A stretch of 64,000 nucleotides of DNA from Scandinavium sp036495715 (GTDB taxonomy: Bacteria; Pseudomonadota; Gammaproteobacteria; Enterobacterales; Enterobacteriaceae): assembly GCA_036495715.1 (NCBI GenBank), contig DASXML010000040.1, forward strand, positions 14,913-78,912, written 5' to 3'. Below, in pieces: positions 59,711 to 64,000 of the stretch (position 1 is its first letter; every line of letters starts with the position of its first letter). The position numbers and the translations under genes were made by a program. The notes under the pieces were generated by a model, which was not told the origin of the DNA, ran no database searches, and saw only the letters and a list, made by a program, of their open reading frames with translations.

Positions 59711-60538
59711 TTGGAAAGCCTGTTAAATCTCTCTCTGGCGGGTGGGGCTAGGGTCAGAGTCTTACAAATTACAGATACTCACCTGTTTGCTGAAAAACAT
59801 GAAACGTTGTTAGGGGTGAACACCTGGGATAGCTACCAGGCGATTCTTGCGGCCATCCGCACCTCGCAGCGTGAGTGCGATCTCGTTGTCGCTACCGGGG
59901 ATTTAGCACAGGATCACTCATCAGCGGCCTATCAGCACTTTGCGGAAGGCATCGCGGGGTTTGCTGCGCCCTGCGTCTGGTTACCGGGCAACCACGATTT
60001 TCAACCGGCGATGTACAGTGCGCTGCAAGATGCGGGGATTTCCCCGGCAAAACGCGTTTTTGCCGGCGATCACTGGCAAATTCTGATGCTCGATAGCCAG
60101 GTTTTCGGCGTTCCCCACGGTGAATTAAGCGAATTTCAGCTCGACTGGCTGGAAAAACGGCTGACCGAAACCCCTGAACGCTCAACGCTTTTACTGCTGC
60201 ATCACCACCCGATGCCGTCAGGATGCAGCTGGCTCGATCAGCACAGCCTGCGTAACGCGGGAGCGTTGGATCGCGTATTAATGCGCTTCCCAAGAGTGAC
60301 GCATTTACTCTGCGGCCATATTCATCAAGAGATGGATGTGGACTGGAACGGGCGTCGCATGATGGCAACGCCGTCCACCTGCGTGCAGTTCAAACCGCAC
60401 TGCGCGAACTTTACACTTGATACTGTTGCCCCGGGTTGGCGCTGGCTGGAACTGCATGCAGACGGCACGTTAACCACCGAAGTTTGCCGCCTGGATGGCG
60501 CGCAATTCCGCCCGGACACGGCTTCAGAAGGATATTGA
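59711..60538 (+). CDS. cpdA: 3',5'-cyclic AMP phosphodiesterase
   Basis: This 275-residue metallophosphoesterase hydrolyses cAMP. Motifs are ITDTHLF, TGDLAQD, PGNHDFQP, LLHHHPMP and CGHIHQE. The start codon is TTG 59711 with AAAGGA upstream, as also seen in relatives. The stop overlaps the yqiA start. Confidence 0.96.
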   Translation: MESLLNLSLAGGARVRVLQITDTHLFAEKHETLLGVNTWDSYQAILAAIRTSQRECDLVVATGDLAQDHSSAAYQHFAEGIAGFAAPCVWLPGNHDFQPAMYSALQDAGISPAKRVFAGDHWQILMLDSQVFGVPHGELSEFQLDWLEKRLTETPERSTLLLLHHHPMPSGCSWLDQHSLRNAGALDRVLMRFPRVTHLLCGHIHQEMDVDWNGRRMMATPSTCVQFKPHCANFTLDTVAPGWRWLELHADGTLTTEVCRLDGAQFRPDTASEGY

Positions 60539-61113
60539 TGTCTACGCTTCTTTACCTCCATGGGTTTAACAGTTCACCGCGCTCAGCCAAAGCGACGGCG
60601 ATGAAATCATGGCTTACCGAAAACCATCCGCATATCGAGATGGTGGTGCCACAGCTGCCTGCTTTCCCCGCGGAAGCCGCTGAATTATTAGAGAAACTTG
60701 TACTGCAACAGGGTGGTGCGCCGCTGGGCATTGTAGGCTCCTCGTTAGGCGGTTATTACGCCACCTGGCTGTCACAATGCTTCATGTTGCCCGCCGTGGT
60801 CGTCAATCCGGCGGTGCGTCCATTTGAGCTGCTCGCAGGCTATCTGGGACATAATGAGAATCCCTACACCGGGGAGCAATATGTGCTAGAGTCACGCCAT
60901 ATTTACGATCTGAAAGTGATGCAAATCGACCCGCTGGAAGCGCCGGACTTGCTCTGGTTACTTCAGCAAACGGGCGACGAAGTGCTCGACTATCGACAGG
61001 CTGTGGACTATTACGCTGCCTGTCGTCAAACGGTCGAGGAGGGCGGTAATCATGCATTTATCGGCTTTGAAGATCATTTCACACAGATTATCGATTTTCT
61101 GGGTCTGCGTTAA
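60538..61113 (+). CDS. yqiA: Esterase YqiA
   Basis: This 191-residue alpha/beta hydrolase starts at ATG 60538 (MSTLLYLHGFNSSPRSAK), overlapping the cpdA stop. The nucleophile elbow is GSSLGGYYAT, and GGNHAFIGFE near the end carries the histidine. It lies 27 bases before parE. Confidence 0.94.
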   Translation: MSTLLYLHGFNSSPRSAKATAMKSWLTENHPHIEMVVPQLPAFPAEAAELLEKLVLQQGGAPLGIVGSSLGGYYATWLSQCFMLPAVVVNPAVRPFELLAGYLGHNENPYTGEQYVLESRHIYDLKVMQIDPLEAPDLLWLLQQTGDEVLDYRQAVDYYAACRQTVEEGGNHAFIGFEDHFTQIIDFLGLR

Positions 61114-61140
61114 TCAGCCCTAACAACTCGTGAACATACC

Positions 61141-63036
61141 ATGACGCAATCTTCTTATAATGCTGATGCCATTGAGGTACTTACCGGGCTTGAGCCGGTT
61201 CGCCGCCGCCCGGGCATGTACACCGATACCACACGTCCTAACCATCTGGGTCAGGAAGTTATTGATAACAGTGTGGATGAGGCACTGGCGGGCCACGCCA
61301 AGCGCGTGGAAGTTATTTTACATGCCGACCAATCACTTGAAGTCATCGACGATGGCCGCGGTATGCCTGTCGATATTCACCCGGAAGAGGGTGTCCCGGC
61401 GGTCGAACTGATCCTGTGTCGTCTGCACGCGGGCGGTAAATTCTCCAACAAAAACTACCAGTTCTCCGGCGGCTTGCACGGCGTAGGGATTTCGGTGGTG
61501 AACGCCCTCTCTACGCGCGTCGAAGTGAACGTGCGCCGTGACGGTCAGATTTACACTATCGCCTTCGAAAATGGTGACAAAGTGGAAGATCTGCATGTAA
61601 CGGGCACCGTCGGTAAACGTAATACCGGCACCAGCGTCCATTTCTGGCCCGATGTCAGCTTCTTTGACAGCCCACGTTTCTCCGTTTCCCGCCTGTCGCA
61701 CTTGCTAAAAGCGAAAGCGGTGCTTTGCCCGGGCGTTGAAATCGTCTTTAAAGACAAAGTGAACAACAGCGAGCAGACGTGGTGCTACGCCGACGGTCTG
61801 AACGACTATCTGTGCGAAGCCGTTAACGGCCTTCCGCTGCTGCCGGAAAAACCGTTCGTTGGCAGCTTTGCTGGTGACACCGAAGCCGTAGACTGGGCGC
61901 TGCTGTGGCTGCCGGAAGGTGGCGAACTGCTGACCGAAAGCTACGTCAACCTGATCCCGACCATGCAGGGTGGCACGCACGTCAACGGTCTGCGTCAGGG
62001 TTTGCTCGACGCGATGCGTGAGTTCTGCGAATACCGCAATATTCTGCCGCGCGGCGTGAAGCTGTCGGCGGAAGATATCTGGGATCGCTGCGCTTACGTG
62101 CTGTCTGTGAAAATGCAGGATCCGCAGTTCGCCGGGCAGACTAAAGAACGTCTGTCATCGCGTCAATGTGCGGCCTTCGTTTCTGGCGTCGTCAAAGATG
62201 CCTTTAGCCTGTGGCTGAACCAGAACGTGCAGTCCGCAGAAATGCTGGCTGAAATGGCGATTTCCAGCGCCCAACGCCGTCTGCGTGCGGCGAAAAAAGT
62301 GGTGCGTAAGAAATTGACCAGCGGCCCTGCGCTGCCGGGCAAACTGGCCGACTGTACCGCGCAGGATTTGAACCGCACCGAACTGTTCCTCGTCGAAGGG
62401 GATTCTGCAGGCGGTTCAGCGAAACAGGCGCGTGACCGTGAATATCAGGCGATTATGCCGCTTAAGGGTAAGATCCTGAATACCTGGGAAGTGTCGTCCG
62501 ATGAAGTGCTGGCCTCGCAGGAAGTGCACGACATTTCCGTGGCGATCGGCATCGATCCGGACAGCGCCGATTTGAGCCAGCTTCGTTACGGCAAGATCTG
62601 TATCCTTGCGGATGCGGACTCCGATGGTCTGCACATCGCCACGCTGCTGTGCGCGTTGTTCGTCAAACACTTCCGTCACGTGGTGAAAGCCGGACACGTC
62701 TACGTTGCCATGCCGCCGCTGTACCGTATCGATCTCGGTAAAGAAGTTTTCTACGCGCTCGATGAGCAGGAAAAAGAAGGCGTGCTGGATCAGCTGAAAC
62801 GCAAGAAAGGCAAACCGAACGTGCAGCGCTTTAAAGGTCTGGGTGAAATGAACCCATTACAGCTGCGCGAAACGACGCTCGATCCGAACACCCGCCGTCT
62901 GGTGCAGTTGTTTATCGACGACGACGCGGAACAGCAGACCGATGCGATGATGGACATGCTGCTCGCCAAAAAACGTTCCGAAGACCGCCGCAACTGGTTG
63001 CAGGACAAAGGCGACATGGCTGACCTCGAAGCCTGA
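61141..63036 (+). CDS. parE: DNA topoisomerase IV subunit B
   Basis: This 631-residue GHKL ATPase subunit works with ParC to decatenate chromosomes. VIDNSVDEALAGHAK, IDDGRGMPVDIHPE and GGLHGVGISVVNAL form the ATP site. The TOPRIM part starts at LFLVEGDSAGGSAKQARDR and includes the quinolone-resistance region, in which the residues I can compare look like the susceptible type. A terminator lies at 63053. Confidence 0.98.
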   Translation: MTQSSYNADAIEVLTGLEPVRRRPGMYTDTTRPNHLGQEVIDNSVDEALAGHAKRVEVILHADQSLEVIDDGRGMPVDIHPEEGVPAVELILCRLHAGGKFSNKNYQFSGGLHGVGISVVNALSTRVEVNVRRDGQIYTIAFENGDKVEDLHVTGTVGKRNTGTSVHFWPDVSFFDSPRFSVSRLSHLLKAKAVLCPGVEIVFKDKVNNSEQTWCYADGLNDYLCEAVNGLPLLPEKPFVGSFAGDTEAVDWALLWLPEGGELLTESYVNLIPTMQGGTHVNGLRQGLLDAMREFCEYRNILPRGVKLSAEDIWDRCAYVLSVKMQDPQFAGQTKERLSSRQCAAFVSGVVKDAFSLWLNQNVQSAEMLAEMAISSAQRRLRAAKKVVRKKLTSGPALPGKLADCTAQDLNRTELFLVEGDSAGGSAKQARDREYQAIMPLKGKILNTWEVSSDEVLASQEVHDISVAIGIDPDSADLSQLRYGKICILADADSDGLHIATLLCALFVKHFRHVVKAGHVYVAMPPLYRIDLGKEVFYALDEQEKEGVLDQLKRKKGKPNVQRFKGLGEMNPLQLRETTLDPNTRRLVQLFIDDDAEQQTDAMMDMLLAKKRSEDRRNWLQDKGDMADLEA

Positions 63037-63052
63037 TCTTCCTGAAAAACAC

Positions 63053-63079
63053 AAAACCGGCGATTGCGCCGGTTTTTTT
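63053..63079 (+). terminator. parE terminator
   Basis: AAAACCGGCG-ATTG-CGCCGG followed by seven T residues lies 17 bases after the parE stop. Confidence 0.92.
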
Positions 63080-63090
63080 ATGGCTGTGAA

Positions 63091-63178
63091 ATGCCCGGCG
63101 GCGCAGGCTTGCCGGGCCTACAAGGTCGTGCCATTTGATGCTCTTGTAGGCCCTGTAAGCGAGGCGCCACCGGGCAAC
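63091..63178. repeat. BIME (paired REP elements) between parE and the qnr gene
   Basis: GCCCGGCGGCGCAGGCTTGC...GGGCCTACAAGG and the inverted CTTGTAGGCCCTGTAAGCG...GCCACCGGGC are two REP palindromes head to head, in the gap between convergent parE and qnr. Confidence 0.8.
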
Positions 63179-63197
63179 AGCGCGACAAATGAACGGG

Positions 63198-63842
63198 CTA
63201 GCCGATAATAGCGATCCCGAGACGATCCATTATCAACGACACTTGATGGCTATCCAATTTGACGCCTTGCAAATCAACGCCACGCACATCTAAATCACCC
63301 AATTCTGAGTTGGTCAGATCGCACTGCGTAAAGTTGGCCGCACGCCAATCGAACGAGGAAAACTCCCCGCCTGAGAGATCTGAGCCACTGAACGTCGCGC
63401 CCAGGATCTGCGTGCCCACCCAACGGTTTTCCCATAGCTCACACTTTTCCAGCACCACCTTCGAAAAATTGGCATAGCTAAGGTTGGTGTTAGTGATATA
63501 GGCACTGCAAAACCAGGTGCGCGTCGTTATCATATTCATAAAACTCGTGCCGCGAAAATCGGAACCTTGAGCGCGACAACCACGAATTTCGATACCCAGC
63601 GCGCTGGCGTTCCTGAAATCCGCCATCGATAAATCACACTCTTTGAAAATCGCATCTTTCAAAATAGCGCGGCTGAAATTACACCCTTTTTGGCTTTCGC
63701 GGTCATAGAACTGACAGCCGATAAACTCCGTGCCGGTCAGGTCAGCGCCCGAAAAATCACAGTTAAAAAACGTGCTGTGTTCAATTTTCGCACCCGTGAA
63801 GCGGTTTCTTTCAATTTTTTCGGCGGTCAGCGCGAATGTCAT
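63198..63842 (-). CDS. qnrB: Pentapeptide-repeat quinolone resistance protein, QnrB-like
   Basis: This 214-residue pentapeptide-repeat protein has the QnrB length. The right-handed beta-helix of A(D/N)LxF-like repeats runs throughout. Loop A (FIGCQFYDRESQKGCNF) and loop B (FMNMITTRTWFCSAYITNTN) of QnrB are both recognisable, and the C-terminus ends LGIAIIG. Qnr proteins protect gyrase and topoisomerase IV from quinolones. It converges on parE. There is no strong Shine-Dalgarno before ATG 63842, and a remnant of a LexA box lies 11-22 bases upstream. Likely a chromosomal relative rather than a plasmid copy, judging by its setting. Confidence 0.93.
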   Translation of the reverse strand: MTFALTAEKIERNRFTGAKIEHSTFFNCDFSGADLTGTEFIGCQFYDRESQKGCNFSRAILKDAIFKECDLSMADFRNASALGIEIRGCRAQGSDFRGTSFMNMITTRTWFCSAYITNTNLSYANFSKVVLEKCELWENRWVGTQILGATFSGSDLSGGEFSSFDWRAANFTQCDLTNSELGDLDVRGVDLQGVKLDSHQVSLIMDRLGIAIIG

Positions 63843-63852
63843 AGGAGTAAAC

Positions 63853-63868
63853 CTGTTTTTTTATGGGT
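63853..63868. promoter_or_regulatory. Half of a LexA operator, interrupted by an insertion sequence
   Basis: On the + strand CTGT-TTTTTTAT is followed by GGGT instead of ACAG. The known qnrB operator on the gene strand is CTGTATAAAAAAACAG, and here ATAAAAAA-ACAGG is kept at the same place before the start, while the distal CTGT is replaced by ACCC. The change coincides with the start of a mobile element at 63865. Confidence 0.75.
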
Positions 63869-64000
63869 CTTCCCCGTTCATGGTGGGAAGGCTCAGAACG
63901 CCATGTTCAGCCTGCCATAATGGAACATTACTGCCAGTTTGAAGCGTTCCTTATTCCTGTATCCCCGAGACTTGATCCTTAACAACCGGATCTTGCTGTT
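63865..64000. mobile_element. Left end of an insertion sequence (ISL3-like), continues past window
   Basis: GGGTCTTCCCCGTTCATGG begins exactly where the LexA box breaks and looks like an ISL3-type terminal repeat. The TTTTTTAT before it (63857-63864) would be the 8-bp target duplication. The transposase reading frame ends 28 bases inside. The other end and the second target copy lie outside the window. Confidence 0.6.
63893..64000 (-). CDS. Transposase C-terminus (ISL3-like), partial
   Basis: The reverse strand is open from the window edge for 35 codons to TGA at 63895-63893. The residues (NSKIRLLRIKSRGYRNKERF, then KLAVMFHYGRLNMAF) resemble the C-terminal tail of ISL3-family DDE transposases (SRGYRN followed by a short end). 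The catalytic part is outside the window, so intactness is unknown. Confidence 0.6.
   Translation of the reverse strand, partial: NSKIRLLRIKSRGYRNKERFKLAVMFHYGRLNMAF

Overview
The window is chromosomal DNA from a member of the Enterobacteriaceae. Gene content, order and protein sequences on the right-hand side match the E. coli/Citrobacter/Enterobacter group: ileX-mug-rpoD-dnaG-rpsU-tsaD, plsY-folB-uppP-cca-ygiM-ygiF-glnE-hldE, ubiK-ribB-zupT, tolC and nudF-yqiB-cpdA-yqiA-parE. I do not assign a genus. A urease cluster and a chromosomal qnrB-type gene argue against plain E. coli.

Positions 1 to about 30712 are a P2/186-type (Peduovirus-like) prophage joined to the 3' end of a tRNA-Ile2 (CAU) gene. 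Its left end lies outside the window. It looks intact: integrase, repressor, excisionase, CII, early genes, gpA replication, SOS antirepressor Tum, cos site, packaging and head genes, a lysis cassette, a complete contractile tail and Ogr. The control region can be read almost base by base as a 186-style switch. There is a pR promoter with an operator in its spacer, three copies of an ATTCAC-N5-GTGAAT operator (flanking left, flanking right and upstream of ogr), a CII site over a leftward pE promoter, and a LexA box ahead of tum. Three AT-rich accessory loci interrupt the phage plan: an OLD-like ATPase/TOPRIM gene placed after int (1-1175), a pair of unknown genes beside cos (7575-9119), and a gene for a predicted Tat-exported protein between S and V (18189-19274). 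These are the best places to look for new prophage-encoded functions such as phage defence or superinfection exclusion.

Positions 30713 to about 36950 hold the tRNA, mug, the rpsU-dnaG-rpoD macromolecular synthesis operon and tsaD. From 37038 to 41980 is a complete urease operon, ureDABCEFG, read leftward, where E. coli has the ttd tartrate genes. From 42123 to 63036 is core genome: envelope lipid genes, cca, a shortened ygiF, glnE, hldE, an FMN riboswitch with ribB, zupT with a Fur-like box, ygiD, ygiC, ygiB, tolC and the nudF-to-parE operon.

At the right edge a qnrB-like pentapeptide-repeat gene converges on parE. The LexA operator in front of it appears to be cut in half by an insertion sequence whose transposase C-terminus runs off the window. 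ERIC-like and REP/BIME repeats are scattered through the host part.
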